A DNA stretch of 15,478 nt from Methanosarcinales archaeon (GCA_030614485.1 JAUWTY010000008.1:1-15478); one strand, 5' to 3'; shown: positions 1-7,539, numbered from the stretch's first letter. Notes: generated from the sequence alone by a model not told the origin. A program made the numbers and translations.

Positions 1-28
1 GTCCAGATCAAAGTCTGGGCGTTGCGTT
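1..28 (-). other. start of the 16S-23S spacer (partial)
   Basis: The 28 nt following the 16S 3' end contain a small inverted repeat (ccaga 3-7 / tctgg 14-18). This may be part of pre-rRNA processing structure. The piece is too short to test pairing with the 16S leader. Confidence 0.5.
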
Positions 29-1500
<1,472 letters not shown>

Positions 1501-1583
1501 TGTTAATCACACACATATTGGAAGTATTTCGTTATCGGAATTATTAGGGTTTTGGTATATTGTCCAATTAATTCCCGATAATG

Positions 1584-1593
1584 TATTTATATA
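1584..1593 (-). promoter_or_regulatory. TATA-box candidate close to 16S (minus strand)
   Basis: Minus-strand TATATAAATA preceded by the G-rich GGTGGTG, which could act as a BRE. Initiation about 25 nt downstream would fall near 1560 and give a leader of about 60 nt before mature 16S. It lies inside an open frame (1568-1750) that I reject as coding. This is an alternative to, or second promoter after, the one at 1971-1980. Confidence 0.4.
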
Positions 1594-1756
1594 CACCACC
1601 GATCAGAATTAACCGAACTGCCAATACTAACGTCGGACGAGAAATTGCCTTCTCGTCTCCATTTATGATTGTGCCAAGGTCGGAGAGCAACCCTTCACTT
1701 TCGGGACTATTCCCAAAATCCGGGTCGACGCCGGGTAATGACCTCGGCAATGAATA

Positions 1757-1768
1757 TTAGGAGGTGAT
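1757..1768 (+). promoter_or_regulatory. perfect Shine-Dalgarno / copy of the 16S 3' tail
   Basis: The plus strand reads TTAGGAGGTGAT, a full 10-nt complement (AGGAGGTGAT) to the anti-SD of this genome's own 16S. The same 12-mer occurs at 27-38 as the complement of the 16S 3' end. On the plus strand it sits 7 nt before a TTG at 1772 (20-codon frame ending at 1834) and 11 nt before an ATG at 1776 (56-codon frame ending at 1946). On the minus strand it is an anti-SD-like element 257 nt upstream of mature 16S. Which strand matters is unresolved. Confidence 0.45.
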
Positions 1769-1775
1769 ACATTGA

Positions 1776-1938
1776 ATGCAACGAATATTGCATCCAGCGT
1801 CCACTTGCGTTTTCACGCAGATTGTGGAAGTTAAATATATGTTTCAGGTAGTATTTAAGGTTGTTTACTACCTAGCCAAAACCGAGGTTTTATTTTCGGA
1901 TCGGCAACACATAATCACTCTAAGCAGGGTGTTCCTGC
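1776..1938 (-). ncRNA. array of short hairpins upstream of 16S, possible structured RNA
   Basis: Five perfect inverted repeats lie within 165 nt: atgcaa 1776-1781 / ttgcat 1788-1793; tgcgt 1806-1810 / acgca 1815-1819, with flanking ccac 1801-1804 / gtgg 1824-1827; aggtagta 1846-1853 / tactacct 1866-1873; ccga 1882-1885 / tcgg 1896-1899, with outer gcc / ggc; and gcagg 1924-1928 / cctgc 1934-1938. On the minus strand the second is closed by a GAAA tetraloop, favouring minus-strand RNA, that is, rRNA leader. The family is not recognised. Confidence 0.4.
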
Positions 1939-1970
1939 CCATTTGAGCGCTCCCTTCCATTGGTAGGTTG

Positions 1971-1980
1971 GTATATAACT
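1971..1980 (-). promoter_or_regulatory. TATA-box candidate for the rRNA operon (distal)
   Basis: Minus-strand AGTTATATAC, just after the T-run that should end the cob operon transcript. Initiation about 25 nt downstream (near 1950) would place the whole hairpin array of 1776-1938 in the rRNA leader. Confidence 0.4.
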
Positions 1981-2016
1981 GTTGTGGTGATTGGCATTCC
2001 AAAAGCCTACAGTTTG

Positions 2017-2025
2017 AAAAAAAAA
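2017..2025 (-). terminator. T-run terminator of the cob operon
   Basis: Nine consecutive T on the minus strand, about 85 nt after the stop of the last gene of the operon. A weaker T6 lies at 2046-2051. Archaeal RNA polymerase stops at such oligo-T tracts without needing a hairpin. Confidence 0.6.
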
Positions 2026-2107
2026 CATAGTATTATCACAAATCTAAAAAATGGATGTCATCAATAAAACGAATACAATAGACCCAATTAATGAATTTAC
2101 ACCCCAT

Positions 2108-2443
2108 TTATATCTCTTCCAGGGGTGCGCCCATCTCTATCAACACCTCTCCAAACAGTAACTTTTCCATGACCTGGGCAACAAACCTGCGACGTTGATG
2201 CATCTGGATGTCCTCGTTCATCCTCAATTCTGAATCGATCTGTACACGCACAAGGGCAAACCGGACCATTTCCTCTTCCTTAATCTCAAGAGCATTTAGT
2301 TCCTCAATGAGATACGGGAGACTATACGGGTCATCAATAGCCTTTGCCAGTAACAATATCTCCTCAGGGACACTACCAGTATCAACTTTAGTTTGCCCCA
2401 TAAGCAACCGGAGCGTATTCACAGAAACATTATCACTTAACAT
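2108..2443 (-). CDS. hypothetical protein, last gene of the cobamide operon
   Basis: A 111-aa protein that I do not recognise. It looks all-helical and soluble, with no signal peptide, membrane segment, Cys pair or known nucleotide-binding motif. It is rich in Glu, Leu and Met (for example EEMVRFALVRVQIDSELRMN near the middle) and ends in GAPLEEI. Its ATG at 2443 lies inside the end of cobY, an 11-nt overlap, so translation is probably coupled to cobY. A T-run terminator follows at 2017-2025. Its position suggests a role tied to cobamide metabolism, but this rests on context only; it might equally be an unrelated passenger gene. The frame is credible because it is tightly packed and uses an ATG. 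Confidence 0.75.
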   Translation of the reverse strand: MLSDNVSVNTLRLLMGQTKVDTGSVPEEILLLAKAIDDPYSLPYLIEELNALEIKEEEMVRFALVRVQIDSELRMNEDIQMHQRRRFVAQVMEKLLFGEVLIEMGAPLEEI

Positions 2444-3059
2444 CCAATATCCATTCCTTTCCCATCAATCTTGAGCATATCTCAAGATCCTCAATCGTAT
2501 TCACATTCACAGCAATCTTGTGATTGTTCAATATATAATTATAATCATCCTGCTCCTCATGTATATTATCCGCATCAAGGATGTTTATACCAGAAGGCAC
2601 TATCAACCGACCATCCTTATTGAACACAGTATCCGGACGCAGTCCCTTGCTCCTGCATACCGACAGCAGGTTATAAACAGAAAGAGCGGGCTGAGGAACC
2701 TCATTGTATAATGCTATCACCTCATCAAACAACCCAGGAGTTATCAGGGGCAGGTCGGCCATGACTATAAGCACCGGACCTTTGATACCGGCCTTTCTAA
2801 TAGCATACACCATATCAGACACATACCCATCTCCGGCGGTATTTACCACAATAACATCCCTGGCACAACCCTCTAGCCATTTTACAGTATCAGGGCCATT
2901 GTTGGATGCAGCAATATAGATATTATCCACATGTCTGGAACACTCAAGAGCATCCAGGGCATATTCGATCAATTTCCTGCCATTGATTTCCAGTAGAGGT
3001 TTTTCAATGGGCAACTTCATCCTGCTGCCCCGCCCTCCCGCCATCAATAGGGCGTCCAA
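2433..3059 (-). CDS. cobY: GTP:adenosylcobinamide-phosphate guanylyltransferase (archaeal CobY)
   Basis: A 208-aa protein that transfers GMP from GTP to adenosylcobinamide phosphate, giving AdoCbi-GDP for CobS. It is the archaeal non-homologous replacement of bacterial CobU and lacks the cobinamide kinase activity. The nucleotidyltransferase signature MAGGRGSRM is at residues 6-14, followed by EKP at 19-21. A second conserved stretch, MADLPLI, is at 100-106 (metal and nucleotide binding). The N-terminus MDALLMAGG closely resembles the characterised Methanocaldococcus enzyme, which fixes the start at a TTG (3059). That TTG lies 16 nt inside the end of cobS, so the two are translationally coupled. 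A purine-rich GGGGGTATGG precedes it. Confidence 0.93.
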   Translation of the reverse strand: MDALLMAGGRGSRMKLPIEKPLLEINGRKLIEYALDALECSRHVDNIYIAASNNGPDTVKWLEGCARDVIVVNTAGDGYVSDMVYAIRKAGIKGPVLIVMADLPLITPGLFDEVIALYNEVPQPALSVYNLLSVCRSKGLRPDTVFNKDGRLIVPSGINILDADNIHEEQDDYNYILNNHKIAVNVNTIEDLEICSRLMGKEWILDVK

Positions 3060-3838
3060 ACTACCATACCCCCTGCATAAAATAAGAAAATTGTCGCCAG
3101 GGCAGCCAGACGCCCCATCTCATGAGCAGTGCCAAGGCAATCCCCGTTAATACCGCCAAAATGCCGGTTCGATACCACTACCACCCCAATCGACACTAAA
3201 ATCCCCATTAACAAAGCACCAAGTCCAGCAACGCCAATTGCAGCCGTGCAAACCACTGCCGATGTAAACAGACTTACGATAACCTGCTTCGGACCTGTAT
3301 AATCAGATATCATGGACCCCATTCCCTGGTACAAAGGTTTTCCAAACCTGGCCGCCGTAAGCATAGAATGCTTGGATATAACCTCAGCACTAAGCAACGC
3401 CGTGCCCAGGCCAAACCACCAGAATCCATCGCCCTGCATATCCCCAATAGCCTGTATGACAACGAACAATGAAAGAACATAAAATATCACAAAAGCCGCA
3501 CCACCCGTTCCCAGTGCCACGTCCTTCATTGCATTGATCTTCTTCTCAGCACTCCCGTGGGCTGCAATACCATCCCCAAAATCAGATATTGCATCAAGAT
3601 GGTGAAAACCTGTCAGTATATAGATAGATACAATCACAACCACTGCAATAATTCCAGATTGGCCTGGTATCAGGACGGCCAGTAAGGTGGCCACTGCAAG
3701 TAAAATAAGACCTATAATAATACCTACAACAGTAGACAGGTATGTCCGCTGCTGGAATTGCTCAAGCCTGTACGACCTGCCTGCAGGCAAAGTGGTCAGG
3801 AATCCAATAGCTCCCAGCAGTCCCCCCAGCAATTTCAA
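3044..3838 (-). CDS. cobS: adenosylcobinamide-GDP ribazoletransferase (cobalamin synthase)
   Basis: A 264-aa integral membrane enzyme that joins AdoCbi-GDP with alpha-ribazole (or its phosphate) to give the complete cobamide. The family motif is visible as HHLDAISDFGDG (residues 79-90) followed by MKDVALGTGG (104-113), the metal-binding Asp cluster and its partner loop. Hydrophobic membrane segments lie around 35-75, 113-132, 185-220 and 240-258. The N-terminus MKLLGGLLGAIGFLTTLP is typical of the family. The start is a TTG at 3838 whose TTGA overlaps the cobZ stop codon by 4 nt, with a G-rich GGGGCGGGA just before it. It ends 16 nt into cobY. Confidence 0.93.
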   Translation of the reverse strand: MKLLGGLLGAIGFLTTLPAGRSYRLEQFQQRTYLSTVVGIIIGLILLAVATLLAVLIPGQSGIIAVVVIVSIYILTGFHHLDAISDFGDGIAAHGSAEKKINAMKDVALGTGGAAFVIFYVLSLFVVIQAIGDMQGDGFWWFGLGTALLSAEVISKHSMLTAARFGKPLYQGMGSMISDYTGPKQVIVSLFTSAVVCTAAIGVAGLGALLMGILVSIGVVVVSNRHFGGINGDCLGTAHEMGRLAALATIFLFYAGGMVVWTPY

Positions 3839-4356
3839 ATCCCGCCCCTGGTATACATACTGGAAGATACACCGCCGATAAGCCCGGCGACAACATCATC
3901 CATGAACGGTCCCAATTCCTTGATTACCCCGGGTTTGAGTTTATCGAACCTGACATACTCGAACATACCTTTGTGCCCGGCGATGTAGGTGGAAATACTC
4001 ATACCCAGCACCTCGTCACATACAAGGAAGGTCAGGTCCCGTTCATATGAATCTTTGCTCAGGTTTGGAAGTTCACCAGCCTCACCTGCCCGCTCAAGCT
4101 GGACGCCCGCATAAATCAGGATGCACAGGTTGGGGTCACTAAGAGCAATATCCAGCTCACGTTTGAACACCTCTTCTGCCAGCTCTTTAGTCTCAATCCC
4201 CGGATGAGGTACATATAATTGCATAGCAGTAGCCAGTAGCACATCCTCTGATAGCCCCCTCTCTGCCAGTATATCCCTTATGTCATATTCAAATCCCCGA
4301 TCTATCTGTGTAGGTCTGTCACTTTTATCTGCTAATGGGCTGTCTGAAAGTTTCAT
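3835..4356 (-). CDS. cobZ: alpha-ribazole-5'-phosphate phosphatase (CobZ, PgpA-like fold)
   Basis: A 173-aa protein of the phosphatidylglycerophosphatase A-like family. In Methanosarcina mazei the homologue was shown to replace CobC by dephosphorylating alpha-ribazole-5'-phosphate before or after lower-ligand attachment. Family hallmarks are the acidic pair in VCDEVLGM (residues 112-119) and the C-terminal DDVVAGLIGG (153-162). No membrane segments are seen, as expected for the soluble cobamide branch rather than the lipid enzyme. I choose the ATG at 4356. A GTG at 4365 in the same frame is part of GTGATTACC, whose GTGAT pairs with the outer anti-SD, so it looks like the ribosome binding site rather than the start. 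It sits 24 nt after cbiB and overlaps cobS by 4 nt. Confidence 0.9.
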   Translation of the reverse strand: MKLSDSPLADKSDRPTQIDRGFEYDIRDILAERGLSEDVLLATAMQLYVPHPGIETKELAEEVFKRELDIALSDPNLCILIYAGVQLERAGEAGELPNLSKDSYERDLTFLVCDEVLGMSISTYIAGHKGMFEYVRFDKLKPGVIKELGPFMDDVVAGLIGGVSSSMYTRGGI

Positions 4357-4380
4357 GGTAATCACTCTGAGTCCTGTTAA

Positions 4381-5328
4381 CTACATTAAGATGTTTACAT
4401 GCGATAAATATAATACTCCAATGCCCCATGCAAACAGCACAAAGGCAGCCGTACCCACTAACCTGACAGCCCGTTCGACATCTACCGCCTCAGGCAGCCT
4501 GAACTCTTTACCAAGTACATAATGTTCTGGCTTTTCCAGTTTGACCCCTAGTGCCCCGGACGCTGCAGCCATGGGCCAGCCTGAATTAGGTGACGTGGTC
4601 AAGTTGTTATCACGTAAGCATATATTCACGGCACCTTTGGAGCTACCCGTAATCAGTGCGGCGGCACCAATGAGCAACAGGGACAGCCTGGCAGGTATCC
4701 AGTTCAACATATCGTCCAGCCTTGCTGATGGGCGTCCCAGCTCAATGAATTCCTTGTTCCTGTATCCCACCATGGAATCCAGGGTATTGACAGCCTTGTA
4801 CGCCAGTGCCCCAGGCAACCCCAGTATAAGATAGAACAGTATCGGCGACAGGATACTATCTACAAAGTTCTCTGAAATGGATTCAATCACTGCCGAAGCT
4901 ACTTGATGTTCATCCAGCTGTGTGGTGTCCCGACTGACCAGCGCCATAAGTGCTTCTTGTGCTTCAATAATATTACCAGAGTGCATCCGGTCCATAATAC
5001 CGCGAGATGTGGTCAGCAACATCCTTATGGAAAAAGTGGATTTCAGGAAATATGCCATTACCAGCAGTGCTGCCGTTTCAGGAATTAGGGAAGCTCCCAG
5101 CATTATCAGAATTCCTGCCAGCAGTGACGCTCCCGTCATGACCACTACTATTAGGATTCCCAGGACACTGCGATTTTGTACTGGCAGATCCTTAAGATAC
5201 TTGATGCCGTGCCCCATCCAGACCACAGGATGTACAGCACCAGGTGGTTCCCCGAACAAAATATCCATAGCAAATGCCAGCAACAACACTTCAAGACCAG
5301 GGGAAAAAACTGAGATTAACATGTTCAC
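4381..5328 (-). CDS. cbiB: adenosylcobinamide-phosphate synthase (CbiB)
   Basis: A 315-aa membrane protein that attaches (R)-1-aminopropan-2-ol phosphate, the CobD product, to the f-side chain of adenosylcobyric acid. Family signatures are MDILFGEPPGAVHPVVWMG (residues 21-39), SRDTTQLDEHQVASAVIES (132-150), SENFVDSILSPI (152-163) and the loop KAVNTLDSMVGYRN (178-191). Several hydrophobic segments occur, near 8-25, 55-95, 157-178, 215-228 and 290-305. It begins at a GTG whose GTGA overlaps the cobD stop codon. An in-frame ATG two codons later (5322) is an alternative. Direct coupling to cobD makes sense because CbiB uses the CobD product. Confidence 0.95.
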   Translation of the reverse strand: MNMLISVFSPGLEVLLLAFAMDILFGEPPGAVHPVVWMGHGIKYLKDLPVQNRSVLGILIVVVMTGASLLAGILIMLGASLIPETAALLVMAYFLKSTFSIRMLLTTSRGIMDRMHSGNIIEAQEALMALVSRDTTQLDEHQVASAVIESISENFVDSILSPILFYLILGLPGALAYKAVNTLDSMVGYRNKEFIELGRPSARLDDMLNWIPARLSLLLIGAAALITGSSKGAVNICLRDNNLTTSPNSGWPMAAASGALGVKLEKPEHYVLGKEFRLPEAVDVERAVRLVGTAAFVLFAWGIGVLYLSHVNILM

Positions 5329-6782
5329 AACAATGGTTCAATCACTTGTTTCCAGATATGCTTGAGGTCACCGGGTCTGTCTTCACATGCCATCAGTGCT
5401 TCAAGTATGGAATTTGCCACCTCAGGCCGGTGAACCATATCACAGTCAGCACAACTCCATACCTCTCCTCCAGTCCGGCGTTCCACCATATGTCCGCCAG
5501 TCCTCTCATCCAGACATGGATAAAATGGGCAAAAACAAAATGTGCAATCCTGACCCTCGAAATGGCAGGGATAATATTCACAATTAGTCCTGCTTGCAAT
5601 CGTACCCTGGTGTATCGCTTCATCAAGATTCTTCTCGGCAAGTTCCCTGCCCCACTGGACTACTGATTCACCAAAGGCATCTACCAGATGCTGGTTCTCT
5701 TCACGGGTCCGGACTGCTACCCTGATGTAATCATACCCCATCCGCCTGAACGAAGCACAATCCCTTATCAGGATGCCCTGATGCCGCATGCGCTCGGTGA
5801 TTTCTCCGGAATCCATCCCAAATTCCTTTATTTTGATTAATATGAAATTAGTGCTGCTTGTTACTGGATTAAAACCTCTTATGAGGGACAGCCGATGGGT
5901 TAGCCAGATGCGCTCTTTTTTTATCAATTCTCTTGTTCGCTCAAGATATGAGGGGTCCTTTGTATGGGTATCAAGTAACCATGAGCCCACTGTATCCGGT
6001 ATAGTCCCAATGTTCCAGGGAATCCGGATATTCTCCATCCTTGCAGCCAAATCCCTGTGTGCAATCCCGTATCCAATCCTCATCCCAGGTATGGCAAATA
6101 CCTTGGTCATCGACCGCATTACTATCACAAACGGATTATTGTCCACCAGCCCTGCTATACTCTGTGCAGGGTCTGATAATTCAATAAATGCTTCATCCAC
6201 CACAAGGAATGTCTTGTTTTGCTGGCATTTCTGTGCCAGTCTTGCCATATCTGACCCGGCAATAAGAGTACCTGTGGGATTATTTGGGTTGCAGATGAAC
6301 ACTGCCTTTGACCTTGAAAGCAGTCCCTCATCGATTTCCCCATTACCCTGATACACTTCCCTATACTCAATATTTTCAGGTGTCGCTCCCATAAGTTTGA
6401 TACTCAGTTCGTATTCACCAAAGGTGGGCTGGGGCAGCAGTACAATATCTCCATAGTCCAGTATAGTCTCTGCTATGAGTCGGATAAGCTCAGAGGAACC
6501 ATTCGTGGGAATAATGTTTTCAGGTTTTACACCTGCAAAGGTGGCTGCAGAGTTTTTAAATTTTACATATCGGTTATCAGGATAATTATCAATAATTTCC
6601 AGCGCTCTACCAATAATCTCTCTGATTGAATCCATCTCATAAGGGTCGAATGGGTTGAGATTGGCACTGAAATCCAATAATTCATGTCCACTGAGTTCAA
6701 TATTTTCAGCTACCTTGCCCCCATGGATACAGGGATTGATATTAACAACGGACTTTCTTATGAAACGGTCAATATTATTCAC
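5325..6782 (-). CDS. cobD: L-threonine-phosphate decarboxylase CobD with Cys-rich C-terminal domain (probable kinase/decarboxylase)
   Basis: A 485-aa PLP enzyme of fold type I making (R)-1-aminopropan-2-ol phosphate from L-threonine phosphate. Residues about 15-375 form the aminotransferase-like core: CNPNNPTG at 164-171, DEAF at 196-199, the PLP lysine in RSMTK (Lys227) and the phosphate-binding Arg in GMRIGYG (Arg235). Residues 398-452 add a Cys-rich tail with Cys at 401, 406, 413, 416, 418, 423, 444 and 447, a likely metal site. The M. mazei protein of this architecture was reported to be both L-threonine kinase and decarboxylase. That would explain the absence of a separate threonine kinase gene here, though bifunctionality of this protein is inferred. 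The start is GTG 6782, the only start codon after an in-frame TAG. It is the first gene of the operon. Confidence 0.93.
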   Translation of the reverse strand: MNNIDRFIRKSVVNINPCIHGGKVAENIELSGHELLDFSANLNPFDPYEMDSIREIIGRALEIIDNYPDNRYVKFKNSAATFAGVKPENIIPTNGSSELIRLIAETILDYGDIVLLPQPTFGEYELSIKLMGATPENIEYREVYQGNGEIDEGLLSRSKAVFICNPNNPTGTLIAGSDMARLAQKCQQNKTFLVVDEAFIELSDPAQSIAGLVDNNPFVIVMRSMTKVFAIPGMRIGYGIAHRDLAARMENIRIPWNIGTIPDTVGSWLLDTHTKDPSYLERTRELIKKERIWLTHRLSLIRGFNPVTSSTNFILIKIKEFGMDSGEITERMRHQGILIRDCASFRRMGYDYIRVAVRTREENQHLVDAFGESVVQWGRELAEKNLDEAIHQGTIASRTNCEYYPCHFEGQDCTFCFCPFYPCLDERTGGHMVERRTGGEVWSCADCDMVHRPEVANSILEALMACEDRPGDLKHIWKQVIEPLL

Positions 6783-6832
6783 ACGTGTGCAATTGTGGGA
6801 CTACATTCATAACTATTTCGCATTCAAGTTAG

Positions 6833-6841
6833 ATATATAAA
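6833..6841 (-). promoter_or_regulatory. TATA box of the cobD operon
   Basis: Minus-strand TTTATATAT. Initiation about 25 nt downstream would be near 6812, leaving a leader of only about 30 nt before the cobD GTG. No B12 riboswitch-like element fits in this space. Confidence 0.6.
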
Positions 6842-6888
6842 CAATTCCATCTATACATATCTATTATTTTTACTGAAATGGAAAGATA

Positions 6889-6897
6889 TTTATATAG
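6889..6897 (+). promoter_or_regulatory. TATA box of the DUF1699 gene
   Basis: Plus-strand TTTATATAG with purine-rich GAAAGA just upstream as a likely BRE. The expected start of transcription is near 6918. It lies back to back with the cobD promoter, about 50 bp away. Confidence 0.6.
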
Positions 6898-6953
6898 CAC
6901 AGTCAATATCTATATTTGGGAGTCATAATTTAGATATGACGGAGTTGATTAAC

Positions 6954-7349
6954 ATGAAAATTCGAGTTGTAAGTTCTAAAGATGAAATTGATTCGCTGGG
7001 GTCTGATGAAGAAATTATTCACCTGGCATTTAGGCCGTCGAACAAAGATATATTTTCTCTTGTAAAAGCATGTCCAGGGGTAAGAGCAATACACATACCA
7101 AATTCATATAAGAAAACTGTCTCAAAGTCAATCAGAATGTTTCTAGAAATGCAGAACATAAAACTGCTGGAAGGAGACGTGTGGGGACACCGAAAGGACA
7201 TTAATGAATACTACGAAATTAAAAAGAGCGTGATTGACAGGATAAATGAACTGAAAAGTGGAGGAGGGTCAGAAAAAGACATTCTTAAAAAGATGATGAA
7301 AGAGACGCGCCTGAGTCCCGACCTTCTGGAGTTCATGCTGAAAGCATAA
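6954..7349 (+). CDS. DUF1699 family protein (function unknown)
   Basis: A 131-aa soluble protein of a small, highly conserved family found in methanogens and relatives (DUF1699). I recognise it from segments such as EIIHLAFRPSNKDIFSLV, KKTVSKSIRMFLEMQ and EGDVWGHRKDINEYYEI. The N-terminal half looks alpha/beta. The C-terminal 50 residues look helical, ending KETRLSPDLLEFMLKA, which may be a small helix-turn-helix. No catalytic motif is evident. I choose ATG 6954 because GGAG (6941-6944) lies 9 nt upstream and the resulting length fits the family; an earlier ATG at 6936 has no such site. It is monocistronic, divergent from cobD and convergent with the tRNA gene. Confidence 0.85.
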   Translation: MKIRVVSSKDEIDSLGSDEEIIHLAFRPSNKDIFSLVKACPGVRAIHIPNSYKKTVSKSIRMFLEMQNIKLLEGDVWGHRKDINEYYEIKKSVIDRINELKSGGGSEKDILKKMMKETRLSPDLLEFMLKA

Positions 7350-7362
7350 ATTGTGCGAAATT

Positions 7363-7473
7363 TGGCGGACTCGCCGCGATTCGAACACGGGTCTGCGGGT
7401 ATCTACACTGAATGCCTGAATTGGCAGCACAGTACCGAAGCCCACCAGGATATCCTGGCTACCCTACGAGTCC
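7363..7473 (-). tRNA. tRNA-Arg (anticodon UCG) with a 34-nt intron
   Basis: Read on the minus strand the parts are: acceptor GGACTCG / CGAGTCC, D arm GGGTAGCCAGGATATCC, anticodon stem GTGGG / CCCGC, loop CTTCGGA with anticodon TCG, 4-nt variable loop AGAC, T arm CCGTG-TTCGAAT-CGCGG, discriminator G and an encoded CCA (7363-7365). The intron is 7401-7434, at the canonical 37/38 site. It forms ACTG...CAGT next to the splice site. The GG^T and AT^A bulges around a CTTC/GTAG central helix (one U-U mismatch) give a bulge-helix-bulge for the splicing endonuclease. The acceptor and G73 agree with archaeal arginine tRNAs. Flanking GC on both sides would extend the acceptor helix in the precursor. Confidence 0.93.
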
Positions 7474-7487
7474 GCAATGTAATTTTT

Positions 7488-7508
7488 TTACATCCTGAGA
7501 GGATGTAA
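7488..7508 (-). repeat. perfect hairpin in the tRNA-Arg 5' leader
   Basis: Inverted repeat TTACATCC / GGATGTAA (7488-7495 and 7501-7508) with a 5-nt loop, 15 nt upstream of the tRNA 5' end. If transcription starts about 25 nt from the TTTTTATAG at 7531-7539 it would begin at the base of this hairpin, making it a leader structure. On the plus strand a T7 run (7483-7489) precedes it and could help end the DUF1699 transcript. Confidence 0.45.
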
Positions 7509-7529
7509 TCCATCTTTACCGAACGAATC

Positions 7530-7539
7530 CTATAAAAAG
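7530..7539. promoter_or_regulatory. A/T element usable as TATA box in both directions
   Basis: CTATAAAAAG on the plus strand could serve the HD-domain gene (start near 7558). Its complement CTTTTTATAG could serve the tRNA-Arg gene (start near 7508). A second plus-strand candidate, TTTTTATG at 7562-7569, is about 28 nt from the HD gene ATG and would give a leaderless mRNA, which fits the lack of a Shine-Dalgarno there. Confidence 0.4.

Larger units (their letters stand above)
1501..2107. other. 607-bp gene-free region: probable rRNA leader and promoters, structured
   Basis: No convincing protein gene is seen between the 111-aa gene at the end of the cob operon and the 16S gene, both read on the minus strand. 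The stretch holds a T-run terminator for the cob operon (2017-2025), two minus-strand TATA candidates (1971-1980 and 1584-1593), at least five short hairpins between 1776 and 1938, and a 12-nt copy of the 16S 3' tail (1757-1768). The simplest reading is a long, folded 5' external transcribed spacer of the rRNA operon. A separate small RNA gene is possible but not recognised. Confidence 0.6.

Noticed and set aside
1568..1750. A 60-codon minus-strand frame with a hydrophobic end (RLILIGGVYKYIIGN)
   Set aside because: It starts at TTG without a ribosome binding site, contains a strong TATA-like sequence near its end and lies in the presumed rRNA leader.
1776..1946. A 56-codon plus-strand frame beginning MQRILHPAS, after a perfect SD
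   Set aside because: Not called as a gene: SD spacing of 11 nt is long, the start codon lies inside a hairpin and the residues match nothing known. Kept as part of a finding because the SD itself is striking.
6783..6935. A cobalamin riboswitch ahead of the cob operon
   Set aside because: The predicted leader is only about 30 nt and has no B12-box-like sequence. Such riboswitches are also essentially bacterial.
7366..7475. Reading the tRNA as selenocysteine tRNA (a 9-bp acceptor from the flanking GC pairs) or as proline tRNA (CGG)
   Set aside because: With a 7-bp acceptor from GGACTCG, the stems, variable loop, encoded CCA and intron site fit tRNA-Arg(UCG). The Sec anticodon and long variable arm are absent, and the Pro reading gives poorer stems and the wrong discriminator base.
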